This document shows, in pieces, positions 1 to 11,444 of a stretch of DNA of 64,000 bases (position 1 is its first letter; each line of letters starts with the position of its first letter). Origin of the DNA: Blastocystis hominis (lineage: Eukaryota > Sar > Bigyra > Opalinata > Blastocystidae); the NCBI RefSeq assembly GCF_000151665.1, contig NW_013171822.1, forward strand, positions 358,510-422,509, given 5' to 3'. Both the position numbers and the translations under genes were made by a program. Below the pieces are notes generated by a model. The model saw only the letters and a program-made list of their open reading frames with translations. It was not told the DNA's origin and searched no databases.

Positions 1-301
1 AATACATATTTATAGATTGGTTCTTATATGTTTGACTCGATCTGTAAAGAAGAATGCACATTTACATTTTACTAAAATAGTTTTAGAGTAATAACTCCTT
101 AATAGTATCATTCCTCAGTTACTTCCTTTATGTCCCTTCTTGTAATTCCCTTCCTATTCACTCCTCCAACTTCTTCCTGGAGTTCACCCTGGTTTGGACG
201 TTTCGAAGTCTCCTACAATTCCCTCATTCAAATCCATATATATCACTCTACTAGCATTCTTGCTCACTCAATCCTTCCATATTATTTACAACAAACACAA
301 A
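1..301. other. 3' flank, no gene seen
   Basis: AT-rich sequence downstream of the minus-strand gene that ends at 302. It contains that gene's 3'-end element at 290-297. I see no coding sequence; the long plus-strand frame here is the antisense of a glutamine repeat and reads as a leucine run. Confidence 0.6.
290..297 (-). terminator. TGTTTGTT 3'-end element
   Basis: Exact TGTTTGTT on the minus strand, 4 nt beyond the last encoded base (302) of the export-adaptor-like gene. This is the position needed for poly(A) to make the stop codon. Confidence 0.8.
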
Positions 302-1099
302 TACAAAGAGAACGATCCAATCGTAAATCCACCATTTCGCGTATTGGGACGCCGATTCTGCTTATTCTGTTGTTGTTGTTGTTGTTGTTGTTGTTGCTGT
401 TGCTGCTGCTGCTGCTGCTGCTGTTTGTTTGCCACCGGCTTTGTAGGATTCGGCCGAATTTGTCCATTCCGGTCATACTGATAATCGAACACCACCTTCT
501 TCGTGTGGCGCTGCAGGTCCAAAATAAACGCGGTACGGCGATTCACGCGGTACGGTCCTTCCTGGCGGCTAAGCGTGTTGAATAACAGGTTCTTCTGCTT
601 GCGATTCTGAGATGCCGCACGAAGGGTCTGATTACGACGAGCTTGTGGCGTTTGGGAGGACGGCTTGGGAGCCGCCAACTTCTTTGGTGCATTGTTAGGA
701 GAGGGCATTACAACACGTGGACTCGATTGGGCCGCTGTCTGCTGGCGATTTCCACGCTGGCGAGGTTGTTGTCTTCTGGGTTGAGGATTTGCAGGAGCTT
801 GAGCAGGTGGGGCTATTTTCTGGTTCTGTGCAGGAGCAGCTTCATTTCCAGAGTTATTTGCTTGATTTCCATTTCTGTTGCGTCGAGCATAACGGCTACT
901 ACGCTGGTTCGTGCGTCTAGGCTTCGGAGGCTGGTTGGCTTGCGCATTCTAATTTTGAGCACACAGATTTGGCATGTACTGCAGGAGCATTCGCTGCTGC
1001 CATTTCCTGCTTCTGCTGAGTAATGATCGCGTCTATTGATCATTTGAAGAAATAAACTCCTCTACTAAGAGGCATATCCAACTTCTGCTCAATATCCAT
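302..1099 (-). CDS. mRNA export adaptor-like protein (UAP56-binding motif, polyQ)
   Basis: Three exons (1066-1099, 980-1032, 302-948) separated by introns of 33 and 31 bp give 244 codons. The protein starts MDIEQKLDMPLNAIITQQ, which resembles the UAP56-binding motif (LDMSLDDIIK type) at the start of ALY/REF and UIF mRNA-export adaptors. Next comes a long Arg/Gln/Pro/Asn-rich, probably disordered and RNA-binding segment, then a short conserved-looking block near residues 150-200, then about 19 glutamines. No RRM is visible, so it is closer to a UIF-like adaptor than to ALY. There is no encoded stop before the 3' element. Cleavage 4 nt upstream of TGTTTGTT (290-297) leaves TA, completed to UAA by poly(A); the exon total is 3n+2, as this requires. 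The family is inferred from one short motif; the gene model is firmer than the function. Confidence 0.6.
361..422. repeat. CAG/CAA trinucleotide repeat coding polyQ
   Basis: Imperfect (CTG/TTG)n on the plus strand, equal to (CAG/CAA)n on the minus strand. It encodes the glutamine run near the C terminus of the gene at 302-1099 and is likely length-variable between strains. Confidence 0.9.
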
Positions 1100-1388
1100 T
1101 ATTTAAAGTGCAAAACAAAAGTTAAATGTTTGGTGACATATAACTCTAATTTTATTCAAAATGTGCTGAGGAGTCGGGCTTAGTCCAGTTGGCATCCTAT
1201 GAAGAGCTAGACAGCTCCTGATCTCATTTCTTTACAAAAAACGTCTAGAGGCTATATTTCGTAATCCCTATGTTGTACGCATCATACACTGTGAACAAGG
1301 CAATTTGATTTAAACGGAGTAGTTTCTAGAAGCTTTCTTTTTCTATTATTATTATTATCACTTTTTAACTATCAATTCGTATTCTGAG

Positions 1389-2071
1389 ATGCCCGTTAAA
1401 TTCTATAATCACAACTTTTATCAATCTGGGGAATATATTGTAGTTTCATTCATCGGTATCTTGTATTTTGGAACCATGAGCTCTAGGTCTGCGAGGACTG
1501 CCTGCAGAAAATATCGTTGTGGATATCCAGCCTACCACGCTCCGTGTTGTCATCAATACACCCAATTTTGATCCTTTTGAAAAGACCCTCGAGCTCTTTG
1601 CAGAAATCGATCCTGCCACTTCTTCTTATCAGTATCCGTTCCGTTTGCATGCTTAATATAGAATGTTCCCGAGCAAGGTGGAGATTCGTCTTCACAAGGT
1701 GCAGGTCGTCAACTGGCCTTCTCTGGAAAAGACAGCAGGTGATCAACGAGAAAAATCTGTGATTTCTAGTGGTTCAGCTCCCAACTCCCAATTCCGCGTC
1801 TACCTCCGCATCGACTCAGGCCTTTAGCACAGCTCGCTGGGACAAGTTCTGCGAGGAAAATAAAGAGCCGGTAGGATTCCATTGTGAAATGGGTGATGGG
1901 TAGGTGGATGCTTCGGGTGACAATCTGTTCAAAGTGCTGTACAACGACGCCACTCCCGACCAGCGTCGAGCGATGATGAAATCGCTGCAGCAGAGCCACG
2001 GAAAGACGCTGAATATGAACTGGGATGAAGTGAAGGACAAGAACTTTGAGGACGACGCGAAGGACGATTAA
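1389..2071 (+). CDS. SGT1-like co-chaperone (CS and SGS domains)
   Basis: Five exons with introns of 31, 30, 31 and 33 bp (the first at 1456-1486) give 185 residues. The CS domain covers about residues 1-95, with the typical start MPVKFYNHNFYQSGEYIVVS, and ends in KVEIRLHKVQVVNWPSLEK, the SGT1 hallmark strand and motif. After a short linker the SGS domain carries DNLFKVLYNDATPDQRRAMM and ends in an acidic tail. SGT1 normally binds HSP90 through CS and helps assemble SCF/kinetochore or immune-receptor clients. The N-terminal TPR domain of plant and yeast SGT1 is absent, giving the short form seen in many protists. TGTTTGTT follows at 2094-2101. Confidence 0.9.
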
Positions 2072-2093
2072 ATAAATTATACCATGAGCGTTG

Positions 2094-2101
2094 TGTTTGT
2101 T
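2094..2101 (+). terminator. TGTTTGTT 3'-end element
   Basis: Exact motif 22 nt after the TAA stop of the SGT1-like gene; marks its probable poly(A) region. Confidence 0.7.
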
Positions 2102-2201
2102 GGTAGAACGGTGTTGACGAGGAATCATGGAGGCTGGGAGTAGCAAACACGGGATGAGCTATTTTTTCTTGTTAGAATAGCGTTGGTGGAAAGAGGAGGG
2201 G

Positions 2202-3645
2202 ATGATGTATCTCCCCCGGTGTACTTTATTTCTTTCGATCGTTAGTTTAGCGATTTTGGTAGGGGAAATGCTTGGTTGCTACGTGTGTAGAGTATTGTGT
2301 TTTCAGAGGATTCTCTCGGAGAGGTTGATGCCGAAGATCCTATTCGTTTGGTTTTTCATGAAGATGCAGGCTCATCGTTACTAAAGTCTCTTGAAATCGT
2401 TGAAATGACAGGCGAAGAGTATTTAGGCAACCGCTACGAGCCGTTTACTCCCCCCGCCGTGCTTCCGAAGCACACAAAGCAGCGAACGTTTTTAAAGAAG
2501 AAAAAGGCGGAGACCACCAAATACCCTCCCGTTCCCGTGCGTCCTTTCGAAGAGCGCTGGAGCGAAGTGGTCGATTACCATCGTTCCCACACGGCTGTGA
2601 GTGAGAAGGAGCTGGAGCTTCGCTACAATCTGTTGCTGCAGTGGCGAGACTCGCAGCGCAACATGACCATCAATGAAGATACGCGGTACATCGTCTACTG
2701 GCCTCCACAAGCCGGAATCGGGAACACGATTTCCTTCCTCGGCTGCGCGCTTCTTCTCTCCCTGTACACGAATCGCAAATTCCTGCGTACTCCCTGGCCT
2801 CCCCGCGGTTCTCACTCGCAGTATACGACTGGGAAATCTTCAACCAGTTCTTCGCGCTGCCGCTCGAGAACTACACGGCTCCCTCGTCGCGTAGCCGCTC
2901 CCTCCTCGCTCACCTCGCAGATTTTTTGCATCTCCGCGACACCGTTCTGCGCGAATTCGACGACGACTGCGACGCCGACGTGACCCAGCTGCTCCGCGGC
3001 AACCACTCCGCGCGCTTCTTCGTCCTGCGCCGCTCCTGCGGCATCGACCACCGCTTCGTGCACGACGCCGCGCTGCGCGGCTGGCTGCGCGCCCACGGCA
3101 TCATCCGTCAGAGCCAGCGCAACGCGCTCGACGTCTACCACCGCCTTCTGCAGTTCCTCTTCGTCGACGTCGTGCAGCCGCAGCCCGAGATCCGGCGCGC
3201 CGTGGAGGCGTTCCGCGGGAGCGTGGGGTGGTCGGGGTTTTACGTGATCGGGATGCACGTGCGGACGGGACTGCTGGAGGGAAACGTGGGGTGGGGACGG
3301 TTCCTGCGGAGGAAGGACGTGGATCGGTTCGTGGAGATCGCGGCGAAGCGGACGGAGCGCGTGGAGAGAGGGAAGAAGGGGAAGCCGGTGCGGTGGTTCG
3401 TGTTGTCGGATAACGAGGAGGCGAGGAGAAGAGTGGAGGAAGCGGGGAAGGGAGTCGTGTGGACGTCGAACTGCACTGTGGCGCACACCAAGACGGTGAG
3501 TCGGAGCGCGTGGAAGTGCTCCGTGGTGGAGAATTATTTGCTCAGCGAGTGCGACTATCTGATTCTCACCGCGAAGAGTACTTTCGGGTACTTGGCCAAG
3601 CATCGTAATGAGGCCGAGCAGAGCAATATTTTCCCCAAGTCGTGA
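2202..3645 (+). CDS. fucosyltransferase-like glycosyltransferase (GT37/GT23 type)
   Basis: Three exons, with introns at 2259-2290 (32 bp) and 2787-2821 (35 bp), give 458 residues. The N terminus is a signal anchor (MMYLPRCTLFLSIVSLAIL), as expected for a type II Golgi enzyme. Residues about 150-175 carry QAGIGNTISFLGCALLLSLY, matching the GLGNR-like nucleotide-sugar entry motif of plant xyloglucan fucosyltransferases. Later come FYVIGMHVRTG (the H-R element that binds GDP-fucose in this superfamily) and, near the end, LLSECDYLILTAKSTFGYLA, like the STFGY motif of GT37. It probably transfers fucose in the secretory pathway; the acceptor is unknown. Exon 2-3 sequence is much richer in G+C than the flanking genes. 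The superfamily call is solid, the exact GT family less so. Confidence 0.7.
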
Positions 3646-3761
3646 GCCGAGATGAATATGAATATGAATGTGATGATAACGATGATAATAATAGTTTTGG
3701 TGATGATGATGACTCATTTGATTTGATTAACTACAGAATGTTTGCTTTCAAAAAACAATCA

Positions 3762-4491
3762 TTAATATTCCTTACCCACGGCCAAGACTTTGTCCGTGTA
3801 ACTTGTAGGCGTCTGGATTTGATCGATGCACATGATCGCCGAGTAGAGGCCGTAGCCCAGAGTGAAGATCGTCAGCAGCGCAAAGAGGATGATGGGAGTC
3901 ATTGGGACGCCGTTTGTGAGGGTGGCGTACACAATGGGCTCTTCCGGTTCAATGGGCGTACAATGAAGAATCACGGTGCTATTGCCGGTTTCCAGAGAGA
4001 GGAGATCTGCGTGTTAGGAACAAGAGAATATAAAAAAGCCAACCTTCTACGGAATCCAGGTGCATAATGTCGGTAGCCTACAGAATCAAAAAAGTAGTAA
4101 ACTATCTTACATTCAACTCGCCTTCGAAATGCGGCGCGATGATTCTGCTTTCGAATTTCTGTACAAAAGGCTGGATTTCCTTTACAGACAGAGCATCGGT
4201 CTATTATTCACGAATTATAGCATAGCACAATACAATGTTTACATCTACAAATAGAAGGTTCATTTCCTACTCATTAACCTTAAAAACAAAAGTGCCTACC
4301 TCAATAGGAATAAGTGGCTCCAAATCAGAATAGTCAATTATTCTATTAATATATACTTCATCCGCTCTATCAAAATAAGTCCTTCTACCAAAAAGCAAGT
4401 ACGACTCAACATGGGACAATATCATAGCGGGTCCATAAGCTACAGCAGCGGAGAAGCAAAACAGAGCAACCAAAAGACACCGAGCACTCAT
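3762..4491 (-). CDS. small type I membrane protein, ATP6AP1/VOA1/BIG1-like
   Basis: Five exons with introns of 33, 42, 33 and 37 bp give 194 residues. There is an N-terminal signal peptide (MSARCLLVALFCFSAAVAYG), a lumenal region of about 120 residues with one N-glycosylation-type site (NST), one transmembrane helix (TPIILFALLTIFTLGYGLYS) and a short basic-polar cytosolic tail. The order, the lumenal NLLFVDTDALS element and the TM followed by a short D-rich tail resemble V-ATPase assembly/accessory proteins (Ac45, VOA1, BIG1), but similarity by eye is weak. If right, it helps assemble the V0 sector in the ER. Alternative: an unrelated small secretory-pathway protein. Confidence 0.45.
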
Positions 4492-4562
4492 AGCAACGAA
4501 AAATGAAAGTGGAGAAACTCGCCGTTTCCCCTTTTGATTTTACAAAATCGAAAGCGTTTGGA

Positions 4563-4570
4563 AACAAACA
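4563..4570 (-). terminator. TGTTTGTT 3'-end element
   Basis: Exact motif on the minus strand, 36 nt beyond the stop of the PA-TM-RING gene. Confidence 0.65.
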
Positions 4571-4605
4571 AAGAGCGCAAACACGTTCTCCCCTCGAGAA
4601 GGAAG

Positions 4606-5728
4606 TTATTTCATAATGGACAGTGCAAAAGGGAAACCGATGATAAACAGACACAACACAAAACTAAACAGGTTGGAAAAGGTGCAGGTTCGCTGCTCTT
4701 CGACCAGAGACATCGCCACATCAATGTCGTGACTTTGTCCCTCTTCTAACGCATTCCACTCCTCAATCTCAAAAATGCCTTGTCGGCAGACGGGACAGAC
4801 CGCCTTTTCATTCAGCAGCCATGGGTCGATGCAGCTCGCATGGAAGAAGTGCTTACAGCGCAAAGTCTTAATCACATCCCGCTCTTGGAATTCTGTTAAG
4901 CAAATGCTGCAAGTCGGCAGATCCTCGACATCCTTGACGCGTTTCTTTTTGAAATGCCGCTTCTTGATGGCTCCCACAAATCGCTGGCGTCGATGCTTTT
5001 GATACGACGCCGCGCACTGATTCAATGAGTAGACAACGCCCAGCCCGCCCCAGAGAGTGAGGAGGATCTAGCGAGTAAGCCAGGAATGGAAACAAAATAC
5101 GAGGATGACTAGCAAAATGTACTGAATTTCGCTAAACGCAGTGACTACATGCGATGAAACAAAGATGGTAAACCTTCGCCTAGAGAGGAGATAGTAGCGA
5201 TCGTAGAGACGTTTGCGGCGATTAGATTGATGACGGACATTCCTGTGGAACATGTAACACTAATGACAGGAATCGTGTACTATCCGGTAAGGTGAATGAG
5301 GACAACCCCCACATTATAGTTCACACTGTCGGAATCGCTCATTTTCTGGAGATAGTCATAAGATGACAAACACATATTGTTCATCACAACAACTCCAATA
5401 GCACCTTTGTCGTTAATCTAGACATCATTTCCGAGTGTTGCAAACACATTAAACACTTGGTTCGCTAGAGAGCAATTATCGAACGTAGAACGCATTATAA
5501 TCCCAATCTTGCCGGTAACATTGGAAGTAATATCCATGCAATTGTCAAAAGGATCCACTTTTACGATCGGAGCAGTATAGCCTATATACTGACAGTGACA
5601 AAGACGTGGCTACTGTTCTTTTCGTACGGAACTCCGAAGTCTACAACCATGTGGTTGTAAATTACCGTATTCTCCCCATAGACTACGAGAGAAACGATAG
5701 GGCTGATCAGAAACAATAATAGTAGCAT
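4606..5728 (-). CDS. PA-TM-RING E3 ubiquitin ligase
   Basis: Six exons with introns of 32, 39, 33, 29 and 33 bp give 318 residues. The start at 5728 was chosen because it yields a signal peptide (MLLLLFLISPIVSLVVYG). Residues about 20-150 form a protease-associated (PA) lumenal domain (TAPIVKVDPFDNCMDI, GKIGIIMR, KGAIGVVVMNN, IPVISV). A transmembrane helix follows (YILLVILILLTLWGG), then a basic stretch and a RING-H2 finger: CSICLTEFQERDVIKTLRCK, HFFHASC and CPVC. A second hydrophobic segment ends the protein. The order matches RNF13/GRAIL/RMR endosomal E3 ligases, which sort or ubiquitinate membrane cargo. The C-terminal second hydrophobic segment is unusual for the family. The 5' UTR lies against the 3' end of the upstream HAD gene (98 bp). 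Confidence 0.88.
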
Positions 5729-5813
5729 TATTATTATTTTCGATTGGGGTCAAAGTCTTACCTCCCACGACAACCGCGGTTCGAACGTTGATTTCGGATC
5801 TTAGCATATCGGA

Positions 5814-5821
5814 AACAAACA
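5814..5821 (-). terminator. TGTTTGTT 3'-end element
   Basis: Exact motif, exactly 4 nt (GCGT) beyond base 5826, where poly(A) would turn TG into UGA for the HAD gene. Confidence 0.85.
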
Positions 5822-5825
5822 ACGC

Positions 5826-6582
5826 CAATTTTTCCTTTGCTCAATTGACTTCGTGATACGATTCCAGTCCTCCACGGTGAGTCCCGTAACAGGAACTTGA
5901 TACGCCATGTACCCACACCGTTGGGCAATCGACACATTTATGATATCGTCGTCGATCAGAAGTGTATGTGAGATCATTGCCTGGCGCGTTACAGGATCAA
6001 TGGTTTTGATAGTTTCGAAATAATCCCCGTTAAAGTTTCGGGCAAAATTCTGGAAGGGTTCTTCCGCCAAAACATTGTAATGCTTTTGCTCCGCATCAAT
6101 TCGTTCCCACACACGCGCTAGATGGTTGTTTTTACCGCAGTACTACTCATTAATCCACGAACACAGTCATTTACTCGAGGAACATCACCCAACCCTCTCC
6201 ATGCTTCAATCACAAGTCGATTACAAATATCTGGGTAGTCGCTAAACGTGTTGCCAAAAATATACTCCACTAATTCTCGTCCTCCCATTAGACTCGTGTG
6301 GCATGCCATTTTAACATCGGTATTGGTACATATGGCAACAGCTATACCGTTCTGTAGCAGTTCGGGAATGATCAACTTGATGGAATCTTTTACATGGTCT
6401 AGAATCTCTTTTGCCTTCAACGGAACGAATTGGCTTTCAAAGAACAATGGGGGAAACATCTGATCATCACGCACAGCAACACCCGAGGTATGCAGGTCTA
6501 GAGCGGTTTGGTCCATATCGAATGCAACCAACCAGACCTGCTTTTTGAATTCTGGAGATATCGTTATGCGCTGTGAACTCAT
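5826..6582 (-). CDS. HAD-superfamily phosphatase, stop made by poly(A)
   Basis: Two exons with one 29-bp intron. Motif I is VAFDMDQTALDLH (DxDxT, the nucleophile and acid/base aspartates) at about residues 20-32. Motif II is the AICTNTD threonine region near residue 85, and motif IV is the acidic HTLLIDDDIINVSIAQ near residue 185. The compact size fits a small-molecule phosphatase or a protist-specific HAD; the substrate cannot be told. The coding length is 3n+2 with no genomic in-frame stop before TGTTTGTT (5814-5821). Cleavage 4 nt upstream gives UG plus A, so the last encoded residues are RKN. Without this the frame would run on into the next gene's 5' UTR. Confidence 0.8.
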
Positions 6583-6667
6583 TTGATATTCCGATAATCT
6601 TGACTTTCATCAAATTCCATTTTTCGTCATTATTTCGTCAAGTTGGAACACTAGAAATCATTGTAAA

Positions 6668-7385
6668 ATGGCACAATTTGGTGAGGTAGGATAGATCTGA
6701 ATAGAGATCATGGGTAGTTGGTTTTGGTTTGTGGAGATGCGGATGTTCCTTTTAAGGAAAGTACTTTGCCCCCACAGTTTAAGAAGATGCTTGTACGTAC
6801 TGCCTAGCGCGTGATGACCGTTAGATTCCTGGGAAGTTCAAGCATTGCTTAATCACGGGCGGAATCTCAACAGCGAATGGCGTTGATGAGTTGAAGGCGA
6901 TTTGCGATGATATATACTATGTTCAGGAAGCTATTGAGGATGTGAGTGAAGACATATTTATTCACGGCTAGGATCCAGATGGAAAAGATCGTATTGAGAC
7001 TACCATTTGCGGATACAAGATCAATCTGGTCAGTGGAGACTCGCTACTAGCTCAATCGACTGATTCGCTTCTGGAAGCAACTGCTCGTTTGGTAGTGACG
7101 GAATTCGCAATTCATTGTAGTACAAGCCTGATATTATGGTGTATGGAGGCACGCACGAGCTGCGTGTTGAAAAGAAAGATGGCGTTTTGTATTTGAATCC
7201 TGGCTCGCTGACTGGCGCTTTCAATCCTTGCCATCCGTATAGAAAGGGCGTGGTTGCTGTGTAGAGACAATTGCCCGAGTTTCCTGGTGCTGGGAATGCG
7301 CGATGACGATGTGATCGTGTTTACGTACCAAGTGAAAAACGAGAAGCTGGAGGTGGGAAAGAGTGTTTTTAAGAAAAACGAATAA
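6668..7385 (+). CDS. VPS29: VPS29, retromer subunit
   Basis: Six exons with introns of 32, 32, 30, 29 and 28 bp give 188 residues, the usual VPS29 length. The phosphoesterase fold is recognisable from LVLVCGDADVPFKESTLPPQ, through KHCLITGG, to LYLNPGSLTGAFNP and PSFLVLGMRDD. In retromer, VPS29 caps VPS35 and recruits TBC1D5 or Rab regulators on endosomes. The metal-site residues are altered compared with active phosphoesterases (the GHTH element reads GGTH and the first loop reads GDADV), consistent with a scaffold rather than an enzyme. TGTTTGTT follows at 7404-7411. Confidence 0.9.
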
Positions 7386-7403
7386 GTGTACAAACTACGA
7401 GCC

Positions 7404-7411
7404 TGTTTGTT
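7404..7411 (+). terminator. TGTTTGTT 3'-end element
   Basis: Exact motif 18 nt after the VPS29 stop, inside a 105-bp convergent intergenic region that also holds an imperfect GAAT/CAAT repeat (7435-7466). Confidence 0.75.
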
Positions 7412-7490
7412 TTCACTCGCTCATTCCAGAGAACGAATGAATGAATGAATCAATGAATGAATCAATGAAAAGTGCGTGATCTTCGAGAAA

Positions 7491-10400
7491 TCACGCGGCG
7501 GAGGCACGAACTGGCTGCGATTCGTCCTCGTGGGGACCGGTAGCCTTCGGGAGCTGCGACTCAGCGGGTTTGGCTTCGCGCTTGGCTTCCAATTCATCGC
7601 TCGATTTCCCTTTTTCTCCTTCTTTTTCGTTGGCTTTGGCTTTCATTTCCACGACTTCGATCTCTTTCCCCGATGGTTTCCTCGATGGTTTCCCCATATC
7701 CACAGCGGTTTCCCCATTGGCTTCCCCATCGGCTTCCCCATCGGCTTCGATCTGCTTGGGAAGGCCGTTGAAGAAAACGCGGAAGAAGAAGTAGGGGACC
7801 AAAGCGAGGAAGACGGCGACGAGCTTTCCGGCCCAATACACGGGCTGCTGCATGGCGAACCTGCGGATGAGCAGAGCGACAAAAGAATCAAACTGGGGCG
7901 CGAAATAGCCGACGAGCTCCGCGGAGGGCGAGGAAGCGAGGAGATCGGTGTAATAGACGAGCGCGGCGTGGAAGAGAAGAATCACGCAGCAATGAAGGAC
8001 CGAAAAGTTGGGCAGAACGAGGATCATCATGATGTCCTGCAGCAGATACACCGCGTAGAACGTCGCTTGCGTCAGGAAGTCGCTCGCCGCCACGCCCGAG
8101 CAGAAAATGAACACGCTCTCGATGATCACGCCCTGCGCCAGCGCGAGCGCGAGAATGGCGAGGAAGCTGCCGATGGAGTAGGCCTGCGAATGGACGGGCG
8201 CGGCGCCGTTGGAGTAGGCGTAGAGCTGCGGGTTGGAGAGAAGGTCCTCGTCGGAGTGAACGCGTTTGATGATGAGTCCGACGATGGGGATCTAGAATGA
8301 GCGAAATAGAAAAAGAAAGAAAAAACGAAGAGGACGATCGAGTAGAAGGTGAGATGCAGCGAGCAGAACAGCGAGGCTCCGGAGAACAGCGTGAACAGCG
8401 AGTACATGGTCTGGCACCCGCACAGCACCACCGATTTGTACAGCGAATACCCCGTGATCGTCCAGCTCCGGCTCCGGTCCCTCGCTCCGTGCACGCACAG
8501 CAGTCGCACCAGCGATCGAAACTCCCGCACCACGAAGTCGCCCGCGCGCGCAGCCTACGTCGCACCGCCCCGCGGGACTCACCTGCTCGCCCTCTCTCCC
8601 GCGGATCCCCACGCCGCAGTCGCTCTGCAGCAGCATGCTGACGTCGTTCCCGCCATCGCCGATGGCCAGAGTCACGTGCTTGCTCGCCTTCTGCACCCAG
8701 CGCACGATTTCCGCCTATTTCTGGAATTCCAAAAATACCCACTTTTTGCTTCGGAGTCACGCGGCAGCACAGCACCGAGTCGAACTGAACCGCGGTTTTG
8801 AAGAAGTCCAGGCAGTCCGCCCACGCGAAGATTGCCGCCAACGACCGGCCCGTCAGCACCAGGCTCCTCCCCGCGGGGCAGAGCGAGGCCTTGGCGCGGT
8901 CCCAGGCGGCGCGCAGCTCATTGGCCGACGCTCCCTCCAATCGGAGGAGTTTCGTTTCGTCGCACTGCAGAATCTTGGATTGGCGGGAAATCTGGAGCGA
9001 CGTTTCCACGTGATCCCCCGTGATCAGCCAGAACCGAATCCCGCCCTTCCGCAGAAACTACCTCACATCCCCGCGGGAATCTCACCTCCACGGTCTCCGA
9101 AACGCCCTCCTGCAACGAATCTTCGATCGCGCACGTGCCCAGCGCGTCCGCGTCCCGCTCCACGTCCTCCTCGCTACACTGCACACTTCCCCGCGGGGAT
9201 ACATCGAGACCAGAAGACGGTCCCGCGATTTCACCGCGATTTCCGCGGAAGCGAAGCGCGCCGCGAAGCCTTCCCACGCTTCTGACGAAAAACCGCGGGA
9301 GGCGAACACCATGGTGCGGTAGCCGCGCTGCGTTCCCCGCGAAAGCGACCGCCGGACCGAATCCAGAACCGCGGGACTGGGGGCGCAGCGGGGAAGCACG
9401 CTGTCGTCGGCTCCCTGGATGACAGAAATCGGCCCGATTTCGTACCTTCATGTAGAGCCGGATTTCCCCAGTTTCCCCGTTTCGGACGACGACGCTCATC
9501 CGCTTCCGCTCGCTCGAAAACGCGTTCACTCGCTCGATCTTCCATGTTTCCTCGCCGCCCCGCGGGAGTCGCAGCCGCACGACCGTTTCGTCCTTGGCGA
9601 GAATGAAACCGCCGAGCTGCTTGAAGCCGTGGAGCAGCGCCAGCTCGTCGGGACTGCCCGAATTCGGGCCGTTTTTTGTCATCGTGCTGGAGTTGCAGAG
9701 CAGCACGCAGCGCGCGATTTCTCGCCACCGATCCTAGATAAAAAACCGCGGGAACGCGTACCGAGTGGGTCGGAGGGAAAGGATCCGATGAAACCGACGG
9801 ATCCGACGGATCCGATGGAACCGCGGGGATGATGTAATCATCTTCGGTGTAGGGGCGGATGGAGACGCTAGGAGAGAGGCGTGATCGGGGTTTTACAGGT
9901 CGTCGTCCGCGTGGAGCTCCCTCAAAATCAGTGTGTTTTTTGTCAAGGTTCCGGTCTTGTCGGTGAGGATGAAACGCACGGCGCCGAGCGTTTCGTTGAG
10001 CGCCATGGAGTTACAACGCACATCGCCCGGCGTGGCGTTGAGGTGCGGGTCGTGGTGGATGAAGGCGGTGTAGAGGATCTTGATGAGCTCGAGCGTGACC
10101 TTGAGACTGGAAGGCACCATGGCGACGTTCAGCAGCAAAAAGCGCAGCGCGAGCACCAAGGGCAGGTTCGTGACCGCCGATTCCATGTACCAGCGCGCGT
10201 GGCTGCGGTTCTGCGCCAGCCCGATGGGCGTCAGCACGAACGTGAGCAGGATCTGCGGGAGAGAGAGAGAGAGAGAGAAAAGGAACCTGGAGGCAGACGA
10301 TGACGACGGTGAACACGCTGGTCATGTGGTCGCTGAGCGGGATTTTCTGCTGCGGGTGGTTTTTGTTCTGGCCGAATTTCGTCTCGTTCCCCGTGTACAC

Positions 10401-11444
10401 CACCGCGCCGTATCTACGAGTAAAGAAGCGAGAGAGGAGGTACGCGAATTGGGTGAATTGGAGCTGGGTGACCTGCAGAAGGAGGTTCTGCGCGGAGAGA
10501 CTGATGTCGGTGGAGTGGTCGATGCACATGCTGCATGGAAGTTGGGGGCGAGGAGGTACCGTGCGTCAAACTGGTAGATGTGGCAGTCGGGACGACTGCA
10601 GAAAATCTCGAGGGAGAGCGAATTGAGGATGCGATGGATCTCGTCTTGCGTCTTGCCTTGAAGTCGCGAATACAGCTGCGGAGGCACTTTGCGGACTTTT
10701 AGATCCGACTCGCCGTCAATATTGCTCGTCTGGAGACATGAGTCATCCCCATGAACAAAGTACGCGGATGAAACAATCTCCTCGCGGCCCACTCGAGTAG
10801 AGAAGCACGACGTCACAGGGAAGCTCGTCATTCTCTTCGATGTGTGTGTTAAGAAACGAAATAGAGTCGTTTTACATGCTTCGATTTGCATTAGAATGAA
10901 ATGAAATCACATAATATGAAATCAAATAAAATGAAGGATATGTAGATAATGTCGCCGACTTGAAGATTCATAGATGGTACTTCCACGAGCATATCGCCTT
11001 TCAAAACTTTCACTAAATGATGGTTCACTTTCTGTTCGTCATGCTAGTTTACCTATTTTCACCTTATCGTTCTTGTATCGCAAAATGTCCTCGTATGCTT
11101 CTCGAATTGCCGTCAGAGCGAAGATAAAAATAATTGGAGCCCATGTGGTCAACGGATGATACGTGGTAATGATGGGAATTAACTACATGCCACAAAAACA
11201 CAGCGATTACTTCCAAACAAGCTTCGACAACGTAATAAGCATTCATTGGCTGACTAGAAATTAGAATAGTACAACTAACGAACATCAGTTGTGAATAAAG
11301 ATTCACAAAAAGAAAAGACCACCAATGATACTTGGTGTTGCTAACACGATTCGAAGCAAAACCATAGTTTGGCTGATTCACCAAAATGTGACCTATCCGT
11401 TAGGTAAATGAGGGATCGATACGTATGTCTTTGTCTTCGCTCAT
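7491..11444 (-). CDS. P4-type ATPase, phospholipid flippase
   Basis: Many exons; the first intron is 30 bp and joins MSEDKDIR to the classic P4 start HILVNQPNYGFASNRVSNTKYHWWSF. Actuator loop: SNIDGESDLKVRK. Then YTGNETKFGQNK, a TM4 element VPSSLKVTLELIK, the phosphorylation site ILTDKTGTLTKN (near 9940) and the hinge LAIGDGGNDVSMLLQSD (near 8650). Several C-terminal transmembrane helices follow and a long Lys/Glu-rich tail with GEADGEAN-like repeats. P4-ATPases move phosphatidylserine or phosphatidylethanolamine to the cytosolic leaflet, usually with a CDC50 subunit. Two signature positions differ from most P4 enzymes: DGET is DGES, and PISL is PSSL. Not every intron was traced, so internal boundaries are approximate. 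Confidence 0.92.

Noticed and set aside
130..585. Plus-strand frame with a long leucine run
   Set aside because: Antisense of the polyQ repeat in the minus-strand gene; no other protein feature.
1160..1235. Possible tRNA-like 5' part (CGGGCTTAGTCCAGTTGGC)
   Set aside because: No T-arm, no anticodon stem and no matching acceptor 3' half downstream.
7476..8300. 274-codon plus-strand frame
   Set aside because: Antisense of the C-terminal part of the P4-ATPase.
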